64,000 nt of DNA. Source: Aquilaria yunnanensis. Its lineage: Eukaryota > Streptophyta > Magnoliopsida > Malvales > Thymelaeaceae. The DNA lies in the NCBI GenBank assembly GCA_039654915.1, contig CM077596.1:372001-436000 (forward strand), read 5' to 3'. The notes under the pieces were generated by a model, which had not been told where the DNA came from, ran no database searches, and saw only the letters and a list, made by a program, of their open reading frames with translations. Shown here one piece after another: positions 23,263 through 33,275 of this stretch; position 1 is the first letter of the stretch; each line of letters opens with the position of its first letter. Both the position numbers and the translations under genes were made by a program.

Positions 23263-24545
23263 AAATTTTGAAATCTTGGGGGTTATTATGTAACTTTTAG
23301 AAAATATATGGGACTTTACTTATTTTTTCTTATAGGCAAAAAGTATCAAAATTTCCACTAATGTTTTAGATTTAACTCAAATTGGTATTAAAGGTTTTCT
23401 TATACTCAACCAATCACCCAACTGTCACACGCACAGTTCTTCATCTCTCTATGACACCAATGCGGCATTGCCCTTGCACCATCATTTATGAGACTAGTTT
23501 GCAAACAATGTCGAGTAGGTAATAACCCGTCTACGCCAGTCCAAGCGAGCAACTCGTCTATTTTCCCTCAATCTCGCTGATTATTTAGTCTAATAGATTT
23601 TGTCTGTCTATTGGTGGAAAAGGCACTTGAACTCACGCGCAGTCATTAACGGCTAAGTTGAGATGCTATCACGATTCAAAGTCAAAGCCTAGTCCTCACA
23701 CCCGAAACCATACCTTCAAACGGATAAATCCGAAACACAAAACTGAAAATCTACAAATTAAAACAAAAGTATAGGTGTTTTTGAATTTTAAACCTTGATC
23801 TATAAAAATCTTGTAGGAATAAGAAAATATGACTTTTAAAAAATTTGAGGATGAGACAAAGAAGAATTGAACCATATAAAGACTTTTAAAATATCAAATT
23901 TTGAAATCTTGGGGATGATTATGTAACTTTCAGAATATATCTGCGGCTTTGTTTATTTTTTCTCATAGGCAAAAAAAAAGAATAAAATTTCCCATTAATG
24001 TTCCGGAGTTGGCTCAAATTGGCTACTAATTTTTTTTAAAAAAAAACCCAATAGTAACCCAACCGCCACACGTGCTGTTCTTCATCCCTCTACGACATCA
24101 AAATCGTGTTGCCCTCGCACCATCATTTATAAGCCTAGTTTACAAAAAATGTCAAGTAGGCAGCAGCTCATCTGAGTCATTACAAGCCACAATTGCTCCA
24201 TTCTCCCTTAATCTCGCTGCTTTTTCAACTCCATTGACTTTGTTTGTTTGCCAGAAGAGAAGGTGTATGAACTCACGTGTAGCCATTAGTGGCTAAGTTG
24301 AGACACTGTCACTTTTCAAAGCTGAAGCCTAGTCCTCACGCCCAAAACCAAACCTTCAAAAGGACAAATTCAAAACGCAAAACTGAAAACCCATAAATTT
24401 CAAAAAAAAAATTTATGTGTTTTTGAACTTTAAACCTTGATCTATGAAAATTTAGCAGGAACTTGAAAATATGGATTTTAAAATGTTTGAAAAATAGACA
24501 AAGAAGAATCGAACCATATAAAGACCTTTAAATTTTAAAATTTTT
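23263..24545. repeat. Two diverged tandem copies of a unit of about 640 bp
   Basis: The unit starts 'attttgaaatcttggggg' (about 23,263) and again 'attttgaaatcttgggga' (about 23,893). Shared blocks in order are 'tttattttttctcataggca', 'ttcttcatccctctacgaca' (first copy: ttcttcatctctctatgaca), 'gccctcgcaccatcatttat', 'ggctaagttgagacactgtc' and 'gaaccatataaagacc'. Divergence is clearly higher than in the 317-bp pair next to it, so the duplications happened at different times. No protein recognised. Confidence 0.7.
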
Positions 24546-24955
24546 TTATTATCGGCCCCTGCAGACAGTGGCTGAAAAATCTCCAGATGATAGCTGATGG
24601 TGGCTAACCGAGATTCTCGAGAAAGAGAAAGAGTGATTTCTCATAACTAATCACTTAAGATCTTTGAAGTTTGTTAAAAGTTGCATTATTACATACAAAT
24701 TTCAAAACTAATTATTTTTAATTTTTTTTTAGTTTTTTAATGGGAAGTCGCATATTTGCCCCAGATTGAAACTTTAGTGGCAAATTTAAATTCATTTTAA
24801 ATCATTAGTGGTAGATTCGGACAAAAAAAATTATTAATTAACTATCAAGTATTTAAAATGATGATATGAGGTATAAAGTATTTATTAATTAACTATCAAA
24901 CTATGATTTGATAATTTAAAATTGAAAATTCTGCTCTTATCAACTATTCTACAAA
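24546..24955. other. Flank left of the CACTA element
   Basis: Near 24,770-24,830, 'tttagtggcaaatttaaatt' and 'cattagtggtagattcgga' are in inverse orientation to phrases in the tandem block at 22.6-23.3 kb. They may form the right end of one composite Mutator-like element spanning about 22.6-24.83 kb. No gene. Confidence 0.4.
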
Positions 24956-24975
24956 CACTACTACAAAATGGGGTT

Positions 24976-25260
24976 TTACCAACGCGTTTAATTACCAACG
25001 GCCTAGCCGTTGGTAAATACCAACGTGTACAACCGTTGGTAAATACCAACGTGTACAACCGTTGGTAATTACATTCCAAAGTGCACGCGTTGGTAGGGGA
25101 AAAAATTTTATTTAGGCTTTTTTCCAACGGCTTGCCTGTTGGTAAATACCAATGGGCTTGACCGTTGGTAACTTGTCCAACGTGCATGCGTTGGTGCACT
25201 TAGATTTCAAAATGGGCCTAATTTATTGGGCTTTCTTACCAACGGCTTAGCCGTTGGAAA
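24976..25260. repeat. Left subterminal palindromic repeats of the CACTA element
   Basis: About nine occurrences of TACCAACG or its inverse CGTTGGTA. Most are paired as 22-24 bp imperfect palindromes (TACCAACG, 6-8 bases, CGTTGGTA), with one unit (taccaacgtgtacaaccg) directly repeated. In CACTA elements such arrays are the transposase-accessory binding sites. Confidence 0.85.
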
Positions 25261-25369
25261 ATGAGTTTTAAAACTTGTCTTCCTCCCCCAGCCATTTCAC
25301 TGTGCTCATTTGGGCGTTTCGCAAAACCGTGGAGGAAGAAGCGAACAAGTGCAACAAAGGCGGAAGAAG

Positions 25370-25490
25370 ATGAGCAGCGGAGCCGGCAAGGTCGTGTGCG
25401 TTACCGGAGCTTCCGGTTACATTGCTTCATGGCTCGTCAAGCTTCTTCTCAATCGCGGGTACGCGGTCAAAGCTTCCGTATGAGACCCAG
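25370..25490 (+). pseudogene. Captured exon 1 of a cinnamoyl-CoA reductase-like (SDR108E) gene
   Basis: From the ATG at 25,370 the frame reads [20 protein letters not shown] then [17 protein letters not shown], followed by TGA and then DP. This is the N-terminal Rossmann strand and glycine motif ([11 protein letters not shown], the TGxxGxxA/G NADP-binding loop) of plant cinnamoyl-CoA reductase, phenylacetaldehyde reductase or DFR-like enzymes. Relatives continue ...VRDP, so the TGA at 25,481 replaces the Arg codon, most simply CGA to TGA. The exon then ends CCCAG with a donor-like GTGGGT, at the position where exon 1 of these genes normally ends. The following 200 bp look intronic. The preceding 110 bp (about 25,261-25,369) may be captured 5' UTR. 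No further reductase exon was found in the element, so only the cofactor-binding start was captured. Confidence 0.85.
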
Positions 25491-27247
25491 GTGGGTTCCA
25501 GTCGATTTTGATTTGCTTATGTTATTGTGGATTTTGTTTGCTCTTTCTCGGTGCCTTCGCATTATGGCCTTCGCTTTTTTCATTCTAAAACTAATGCTTG
25601 CATATTCGGGTACAAGCGATTCGAGGACTTCCACTGTTTTGTAATGATACGAAATAGGCAATTTGGGCCAAGACAAATTTGGTATCAGAGCAAGTTATCC
25701 AAGGAAAATAATTTCTATGTCCCGGATTTACTGTATTAGAGAGTATCCTATGTAAAAGCGATAGCAGTAGCTGGTTATGAACCAGTGGATATGAGTCTTA
25801 TTTATTAAGACTAAGGATTGTGCATTGTGCAGGAAAGTTGGTTGCTTACTGTGGTTGATTGAATGAAGCACCAAAATAGGAAGCTTAGTACCCCATTCTG
25901 GTAGTGAAATCAGTGTGGCATGGCTGTGGAAGAAGAACATTTAAGTTTCAACAAGTGATTACTGAAACTGGTGCGTAAAAGGCAAGAGTCACAGTTGATC
26001 AAGTTTGACTGAGCCATTGATTTCTTGCGGAAGGAAGTGTTTGTGAAAGAACTCTTGCAAGCATGTTTTTAGCAGTGATGGAATCCTGTTTATATGATTA
26101 TTGAATGGCATTATTCTGTTTATGGAATCATAGTGCCATTATTGTTATTGTGTTGATCCGCCATGGTTGAGTGTTACTATTTGTTGCTTGAGAAGACTAG
26201 TGGGGGAAGAGCACTTGTGTTCCATCTCTCAGTGAAAGAGGGTTTGACTCGCCAGTTGACTTTTGACTAGGAAGAACCATTAAGGCTAAGACTTGGTGTA
26301 CAATTCTACCAGATGATTGGAGTATGTTGGAACACTTTTAGGCATGTTAATGTGGAAGTTGTAAGAAAAATGCTACTGAATCTGTTTCCGCTGAAATAAA
26401 TCAACTACAAGGAGTCTGAAAGCTAGAATCTTGATCTGAGCCTTTTTTCTGGGATTTCAAACTCTGGGTAAGTACCATATTGCAAAATAAATGTGCGCAC
26501 AAGTTTTGGTTTGATGATTCACAGTGAAACTGAAAGTGGTCTCTCCCGAACTCAGGTTTCTACTCCTGATGTTAAGTAGTATTAAGTATTCTGGATTTGG
26601 AACTGCTATAATAAGAAATGGTACTGCTATTAGGCAGCACTGATGCAGGAGAGAGTCTTGATATCCTTATTTGATGAAGGAGGTATGATTCATTTCTCTT
26701 GCTTTAATTTTTACTTTTGTGCATTTCTTTTTTTTTGGCATATTTCAATTAGAATCGTAAGACAAAGTATAAATTTGGTGTCAGCAATTTGTTTGTGTTG
26801 ATATTTGTCAGCGTTTCTGTTTCTTCTTAGTCCACATAGGCCAAAGGAGGAAAATTCTTGTTTGTAGGTCCTTGTGGTTACTTGAGTTCTTTCTGGAGTT
26901 TTATTGACAAGAGTGGAGTCTGTAATGATTATGCACTTCCAAGTCCAAGACTAGCTTCTTGTATAACGGAACTTCTTTCCTTGTTGTTACTGTTATAGTC
27001 ATCTTCGGCAGGCTATTGTCTTGTTTCATTGTTCACTCCAGTAATTGGTTCTCCAAGTTCCAGTACTATAATGAGTTAAGGTACGTGTGTGCTTGGATTT
27101 TATTTTTTATTGACCTGTTTCTGCCCCAACACAGCATATATTACATGCTTTAGCTAGAGCAAAGAACTACAACTAAACTAGCCAACTATCATACTTCTTC
27201 TTGGGACAATTTAATCAAGTTTGCGTAACTGAAGACCTGTTTCCTTC
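25491..27247 (+). other. CACTA interior, no gene recognised
   Basis: T-rich, intron-like sequence after the reductase exon. At 25,680-25,691 it contains TGGTATCAGAGC, identical to the primer-binding site used by most plant LTR retrotransposons (initiator-Met tRNA), but no LTR ends directly before it. No coding frame of note. Confidence 0.5.
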
Positions 27248-27493
27248 ATGTTCAGTACGGATGGCTTGAAATTTCAGGTGATTTTCCCGGGGATTGGCTG
27301 GACATTAACAAGGATTTTTATCAAGTTTCTGTTGAGAGCAAAAGTTCTAGAGAAAGGTGATAGTTCTGTTGCATTTGTTGGTGAACCAAGAACAACACGA
27401 GTCATGGTGAATGTGCACAAGAAAATTGTTCCGTTTGATTTATTAGATATTGCTGGTAGTAGTAGAGTAATTTCCAGTCACTTACTATTTTGA
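27248..27493 (+). other. Unrecognised coding-like segment inside the CACTA element
   Basis: An 81-codon open frame ends at 27,493. Its second half (LEKGDSSVAFVGEPRTTRVM, then VNVHKKIVPFDLLDIAGSSR) has protein-like composition. In another frame the preceding stretch reads GDFPGDWLDINKDFYQVSVE, which is also protein-like, suggesting an exon broken by a frameshift. An acceptor-like TTTCAG sits just before it. I do not recognise the family. The following 27,560-27,880 is also moderately protein-like (GLGCGKEYCANLVDGHKGIE). It may be a third captured gene fragment or degenerate transposon coding sequence. Confidence 0.3.
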
Positions 27494-27948
27494 ATGGTAA
27501 TTTATGTCATTAAAAATTTGGGATGAGGTGTTCGTTAAAATTTCCAAAAGGGAAGGTGTAAGTGGACCAAGTTCTGCCTTTGGTCTGAGCTGCGATTTTT
27601 CCTAAAGATCATCCACATGGGAATGAGGGGGATGGAGCAAATGACCACAGAGGAGGGAATGATATTAGTGCTGGTAACGTGGGACTAGGCTGTGGGAAGG
27701 AGTATTGTGCCAATTTGGTTGATGGTCACAAAGGCATTGAAGTAGATAGCTTTAAAAAAGGGTCTGAAGTCACTCAGGTCGTGTGGTTTATGGTAGTGTC
27801 ACCAGACTATTTAATTGACATTTGGAGGCTATTTGAGATTGGTCAGACTGGCTCCTGCCATGGCAATGTTGATTCCTCCAGTTGATGTAATTGTGTCTAG
27901 TAGTGTTTCCAGCCTCAGTGGTATTTAATACAAATCTTATTTTTTCAG

Positions 27949-28302
27949 ATATTGTTTCAGTTGCAGCCAGTTCAAAGAAAAGCTCTAATAAAAAAGGTAA
28001 GTTCATCTACTGCAGAAAGTTTGAGATTGCTAATGGTTTCGCTTATCTGTTTTATCCTTTCCTTGGTGTTGTTAGGTTCTGCTATGCTTAAAGATGTGCA
28101 TATGGGAATTCCTAGCAGTGGTGGTGAGTGCCTGTGTGTGTTTGACTATTTTGATTTTCCTTTATGCTTGCTATGTGGTATTTAATTTTTGTTTATTGAC
28201 TTTTTTTTTATAATTTCCTTTTCAGTCTCTGGTGGCATTTCTTCTCTGGTTCAAGGTTCTTATGAGTACTACCATTATCTTCAAAATGGCTATGATGACT
28301 CA
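27949..28302 (+). pseudogene. UFSP: Captured fragment of a UFM1-specific protease (UFSP) gene, three exons
   Basis: Three exons with correct splice sites and matching phase. Exon a, 27,949-27,996: acceptor TTTTTTCAG, reads IVSVAASSKKSSNKK, donor AAG|GTAAGT. Exon b, 28,076-28,123: acceptor TTAG, reads GSAMLKDVHMGIPSSG, donor GTGAGT. Exon c, 28,226-28,302: acceptor TTTTCAG, reads [19 protein letters not shown] then NGYDDS. Joined in phase these match the segment of plant UFSP2-type cysteine proteases directly before the catalytic box; relatives have LLKDVH.GIPSSGV...[19 protein letters not shown] followed by GWGCAYR. The fragment ends at DDS, so the catalytic Cys and the rest of the peptidase C78 domain are absent. 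UFSP matures UFM1 and removes it from targets; this fragment cannot. No stop interrupts the three exons. Confidence 0.88.
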
Positions 28303-28754
28303 ATAATGGATTTTCTTCCTACTTTTTCATCTCTTATTGCGTCGTTCAACAAGTTGTTTGAAGTGACCATTTTTTGTATATTATCAAAACAAACAAATTA
28401 TGTTCAATATTGTTGAGCGAACATTATAAAGAAAAAACTAGGAGCTTACTTATGGATGTCGCAGACATATCTTCTTGTCTTCTTTCATTTACTACATTTG
28501 TCTTAACATAGGGCTTTACTAGATAAAATGTAAGTTAATGTAAGTGCAAATTCCCAAATGTGTACAGTGTTGGACATTGCTATCTGCAATTGTTTCAATT
28601 GTTTAAGATGCTAGCTGTTTGTATTATATTTTTATTTGAGGTAAAAAGTTAAAAGAGGAATCAAGCCTACAGCTTGGGGGAACTTTTGAATTGGTATGTT
28701 AATTTTGAATGTGTATTCAAACTAGGAAAAATACGAAACAACTAAAACCTGGAA
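28303..28754 (+). other. CACTA interior after the UFSP fragment
   Basis: A 450-bp AT-rich stretch between the end of the UFSP homology and the right subterminal repeats. No domain or repeat recognised. Confidence 0.5.
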
Positions 28755-29215
28755 CGTTTAATGTACATTACCAACGTGCAAACAGGGAACTTACCAACTT
28801 GCGCGCGTTGGTAATTACCGCCTGTCATCCTGTTACCAACTCGTATGCAAGTTGGTAATTATCAACGGCTTCATAACAACTCCCTTACCAACTGATGTAA
28901 GTTGGTAACTACCAATGCGGGTTCCTACCAACTGTTGGCAGTTGGTATCACGTAGTTATAGTTACCAACTGGCAGCAGTTGGTAACTACAACTACGCGAT
29001 GGAAACCAAGCCTGGTTTATGATCGTTGGTAATTAGCAACGTGAATTTTACTAACGTCTACACGTTGGAATTTACCAACGTGTTATTAATTGCGCGTTGG
29101 TAAAATTTTTTCCAACGTATCGAATACCAACTGCCATTTACCAACGGTTCCACGTTGGTAAATTCAAATTACCAACTGCTGCGCGTTGGTAAATGGCAGT
29201 TGGTAAAGTCCTATA
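28755..29215. repeat. Right subterminal palindromic repeats of the CACTA element
   Basis: A dense run of TACCAACT/TACCAACG and inverse AGTTGGTA/CGTTGGTA words, many paired into 22-bp palindromes (for example TACCAACT, six bases, AGTTGGTA near 28,837, 28,887, 28,927 and 28,963). The array is longer and more T/C-variable than the left one, which uses mainly CGTTGG. Confidence 0.85.
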
Positions 29216-29229
29216 TTTTAGTAGTGAAA

Positions 29230-30460
29230 ATTGAGCTCTATAAGTTTAGGTATCCAGTAGTCATTGATGTAAAGTATAAGGGAATCCCCAAAAAGTTATG
29301 TATAGGTCTTTGTTTGCCATATCATTTACATAAAATTATTTTTTGTAGCTGTTATTATAAGTCAAGTACTATTATTTGAATTAATTAAAAAATAGTTTTC
29401 TGTTCTTCAGTTTTATTCCATCCATCAAGCATAGATAAAAACATCGTTTCTCATACTTCATTTTTTTTATTTGTTTGAAAGTAGAATTATCTACTTCATT
29501 TGACATCGCTAAAAGGAATCTAGTAAATGCTAAATATAAACTTTTACAACTATAGCCATATACATGAGCGAAAAATATTGAAACTTTTAGGACTTCGCAA
29601 TATTTGGACTTAAATAGACAATCAAAACTTGTGACATATTTTTCTTATTAATTATTGACATATTTAGAATCGAATTTGTAAAATAGTATGCAGAAAAAAT
29701 CAATTAAATCCATTGGTTGTTGAATTCTGAAACTGGATACCAAAATGAAACAAATTTAATGAAATTAAGGTTGACAAATGATATTTTTAATTTAGGAAAA
29801 GACCAGTTGTGTAAAAGTTTTTATCATTTTCTAACATTAATTTAATTTTGAATAATACATTTGTGATTAGTTGATTGATATAAACTGTCCTTGTTGCTTT
29901 TTGGGGACTCATTAATTTCAGTCCCAACTTGTTCAAGTGACTGACGTCCACAACACACACTCACATGTACCATATCTGGGCGCACCATCGACCTCATCTC
30001 TTGTGTCCCTTCATCAATCTGAAAAGCGAATATGTAGAGAGCATCCTAACATGTACGGCAATAATGCAGAGGATATAAACCATGATCGTACCGTTGTAAA
30101 TCTTTTGTGATTTTGGGCTCAAATTACATTTAATTTACCCCTAAAAATTTGGTCCATTATGCTTTCCATTGGTGTTAGACATTGCTTCGTCCAATCTCAT
30201 TTTCTATATTCTATTTAACTTTTTTGATTAATTTGATTTAAATTTATTTATATTATTTTTAATTAAAAAAATTAAAAAATATATATTTAGAAGCTATATA
30301 TCTTAATTTATGATTCATATATAAAATTTTACATTTATATGTTAAAATATTGAACATAAAAAATTATAAATTAATTGTTAAAAAGTAAATGGTATAAATA
30401 ATTTGGGATAAAAGAAGTAATTAAGAAGTATCATTCCAGACATAATTGTTTTTTAAAATA
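29230..30460. other. Intergenic, no gene seen
   Basis: AT-rich sequence between the CACTA element and the gypsy element. No domain, microsatellite or repeat pair of note. Confidence 0.45.
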
Positions 30461-30648
30461 CTTTTTTCTCTTGCTCTTTACTTATTTGGCCCATTACACT
30501 TCTTTTGGAACATTATATATATTTTTTCTTGCATATACACTTTTATAACCCTTAGTTTTGAAAATACATTTTCCTCTCGCTCTTTAATTATTTTCTCCAT
30601 TACACTTCTTTTATTATTATTATTATTTTTCTCTATATGTCAACACAC
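30461..30648. repeat. Imperfect tandem duplication of about 107 bp
   Basis: The phrases 'ttttctcttgctctttactt' and 'cccattacacttctttt' recur 107 bp further on as 'ttttcctctcgctctttaat' and 'tccattacacttctttt'. The first copy ends 'catatacac' and the second 'tatgtcaacacac'. The gypsy element is inserted exactly at the end of the second copy. Confidence 0.65.
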
Positions 30649-30649
30649 T

Positions 30650-31408
30650 TGATAGCCAAAGTGCCCATCACCTTCCGAACCCACAGGCTCGAACAAGGTA
30701 CCAATCTCGGAAGAGAAACCACCTGCTACGGAAAGAAGGATGTTTGACCCCCCGACTCCGACCTCGGCAATTCTCCATTCCAGGAAATGACAGTGCCAAC
30801 CTCGGGGGGACGATTAAGCCATCCTCGGAAGTGGGGGGTATCCCTGGGAAAGACCACCCTCGGGAAATATACTCCCGCGATACTAAAGTAACCTCGGGAG
30901 TACGACAGGAGCAATTAAGGAGCCTCTGACACATCCCCGACACGCCGCCCCCAGACATGCTCTAACACGCTGCCTGCAAAAACACTCTAGTACGCCACTC
31001 TCGGGTTGCCTAGGCTCCTGGCCAGGGGGCCTATGGTCGGCTGGATGTTCCCCTCTTCCCCGAAGACGTGGACCGCATCCCACCGAACACGTGTCACAAT
31101 TTGGGCCGGCCACGTGAGGAGAACTACTACTATTTGCCCCTCTATAAATACTCGGCAAGCACCCCAGGTAAAGGGGTTGAGCACCAGAAACCATACTTCT
31201 CCACTCTTTGCTACCTTCATATCTCCTAAACACTGACTTAGGCGTCGGAGGCTCTTCCCCGGAAAAAGACTCCGGGGACCTCCTGACCTCTGTCTTCTAA
31301 GCCTTTCAGGTAACCTCTTCTGGGGAATCTCCACTTCAGGCGCTCCTCCTCACCGGAAATCCCCCTCGCTCCTACCATGTCACATGATGAAGATGCTGTC
31401 GGGCATCA
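30650..31408 (+). repeat. 5' LTR of the gypsy element
   Basis: 759 bp, TG...CA. Rich in CCTCGG/CTCGGG words. A TATA box (TATAAATA, from 31,143) lies about 265 bp before the LTR end, and R/U5 follows. Directly after it, at 31,411, comes TGGCGCTGTCTGTGGGAAC, the expected primer-binding site. Confidence 0.92.
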
Positions 31409-32594
31409 TATGGCGCTGTCTGTGGGAACTCACCCCCAGGTTGCCGTTGTTGAAACTCGGCGTTTCAAGGATAAGGGCCTTCCGAAGCACCCGTCCGCGC
31501 CAGAGGTTCAGCCGGCAACCGAACAAACTGCAGTAGGGACTTCCTTGCCGGAGGATGAGCGGCCCCTAACCATCACCATGAGCATCCTACGTGAATTCCA
31601 ACGCTCCGTTGTGGCTAAAATGACACAGTAGCTAGACCGAAGATGGCCACACCCAGCCTCGGGCCGAAGGCCACTCTCGCCGTTACCTCACTGGGAAAAG
31701 AGTCCTAGATCAACGCATAGGAGCTCGGGAAGCGGGGATCAACGTGACAAGTCCTCGACGAAAAATGTACCCCTCGGGACGCGACCCACGGAAGAAACGG
31801 GGTCAAAATGACCCAGAACTCCCAGTCGAAGGAGTTTTTCACCTAAGGAAAAGTCGCCATCCCCTCGGCGCCGAAGTCAGTCCCCAAAAAAGAGGCATCG
31901 GTCTCCATTTCCGGAGGTCCACCGGCAGCAGCAAGAAGAACCCAGTGCCACACTACTTGTGGAGAAAATCTTAAAAAGGCTAGAAATGATGGACAGGCTG
32001 GTTACTCGGAAGCCTGTTTGGGCTAGGCTATCCGAAACCTTCAACGGAGATGAGTCACCATTCACCCGAGCAATGGTTGAAGCACCTATGCCTAGCGACT
32101 TCCGTGTACTTCGGCTGGAGACCTACGATGGTCGGACCTACCCTCAGGCCCATCTAACCAAATACAAGCGCAGTATGATATTTCACAGTGTTGACAACGC
32201 CACCTTGTGCAAATGTTTCGAGGTTACCCTCGCCGAACCAGCAACGGCATGATATAACTCATTGGCTCCAGGAACCATCATGGACTTCCAAGAGTTATCT
32301 ATTGCCTTCACACAGCAATTCATCGGAAGCTGGCCCACGGTGAAAATGCCGGTCCAGATGTTCGACATAGCACAGAGAAATGGAGAAACTATCCGTGACT
32401 ATGTCAAAAGGTTCAACAGGGAGGCTTTAAGTGTTCCAGACTTCAGGCCAGAGATACGTATCCTGGCCATGACACGAGTACTTCGGAGAGATTCTCAGTT
32501 GTTCTACGAGTTTTCCAAAGATCCCCCCGACACGCTGGGCGAATTTTATCGAAGAGCCGAACAGCATATGACTGCCGAAGAGTTGAGGAGCTAG
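31377..32594 (+). pseudogene. gypsy gag, broken
   Basis: The ATG at 31,377 lies in the last part of the LTR. The frame MSHDEDAVGH... stops with TAG at 31,629. A basic Arg/Ser/Pro-rich section follows across frames. The Retrotrans_gag core starts near 31,960 with LERLEM-type coiled sequence, then PMPSDFRVLRLETYDGRTYP, an in-frame stop near 32,250, and then FTQQFIGSW, RNGETIRDYVKRFN, and EFYRRAEQHM up to a stop at 32,594. The WARLSETFNGDESPFT and IRDYVKRFN blocks are typical of plant gypsy capsid. At least two nonsense mutations and a frameshift disable it. Confidence 0.85.
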
Positions 32595-32741
32595 CAAACT
32601 CGCTACCAAATCGAATCGGGGGGATGACCTCGGAAGCCTAAGGGAAGGAAGCCACCGGCTTTCACTCCTCTGAACACCACAAGGACAAGCATCCTCATGG
32701 CAATGGAAAGGTAAGGAACCCAGATCCAATGACCGAAGGCC

Positions 32742-33275
32742 ATGACCTCGGACAACAAAAGAAACGTGAAAAAGTTCTACCAATTCTATCGGGACCACAG
32801 GCACGATATCGAGGACTGCTACCAGCTGAAGAAGTACATTGAATCCCTGATAAAGCAAGGACAACTCCGACGTTACTTGCACATGCCCTCCCCAAAAGGA
32901 AGAAGAGATGAGGAAGGGAAGGGAGATGAGGAGGAGTATGACTCCGACAGACGCCAGAACAGAAGTCCAAGAAGGCGCCTGCCACCTCGGGCTGGGGTAA
33001 TACAAATGATCACGACAGGGCTGCCATCGGCAGAAAGGAAGAGGAAGGCCAGGGAAATTTCAGTAATGGAGTATGGAAACCCATCAAAAAAGCTTTCTCG
33101 GAAAGATGGGTCCACCATCATATTTCCCCATGATGATCCGCTATTAGTCATGGCCAGAATAGGAAGCTGGGACGTCAAGAGAGTATTGCTTGATGATGGT
33201 TCAAATACAGACGTCCTATTTTCACACCTGCTACCAAGCCTGGGCATATCAAAGAGCGACCTCAAGTCCATCACT
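32742..33275 (+). pseudogene. gypsy nucleocapsid-like spacer and aspartic protease, 5' part
   Basis: Contains KFYQFYRDHRHDIEDCYQLK then IESLIKQGQL, the CxxHxxxGHxTxxC-like linker of Tat Gag that has lost a regular zinc knuckle here. A basic region and the protease core VKRVLLDDGSNTDVLF follow. Relatives have (V/L)D(S/T)G at the active site; here it is DDG, an altered residue next to the catalytic Asp. The frame ends where the solo LTR is inserted (target TCACT), and the protease continues on the other side at about 35,788-35,990 (FIVIDVHSSYNAILGRQTQ). Confidence 0.8.

Larger units (their letters stand above)
24956..29226. mobile_element. Non-autonomous CACTA (En/Spm) element carrying host gene fragments
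   Basis: A 4271-bp element. The left terminus is CACTACTACAAAATGGGG then TTTTACCAAC. The right terminus, reverse-complemented, is CACTACTAAAATATAGGA then CTTTACCAAC, matching at about 23 of 28 positions. It is flanked on both sides by AAA (24,953-24,955 and 29,227-29,229), the 3-bp duplication expected of CACTA transposons. Subterminal arrays of TACCAAC/GTTGGTA palindromes occupy both ends. No transposase (TnpD-like) or TnpA-like frame is seen between them, so it would have to be mobilised in trans. Instead the interior holds exon 1 of an SDR reductase gene (25,370-25,490), three exons of a UFM1-specific protease gene (27,949-28,302) and one unrecognised coding-like block, all on the plus strand. 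Confidence 0.88.

Noticed and set aside
30726..31334. Overlapping open frames in the gypsy LTRs, also repeated at 42,983-43,490
   Set aside because: They recur only because the LTRs are duplicated; their GC-rich composition keeps frames open by chance.
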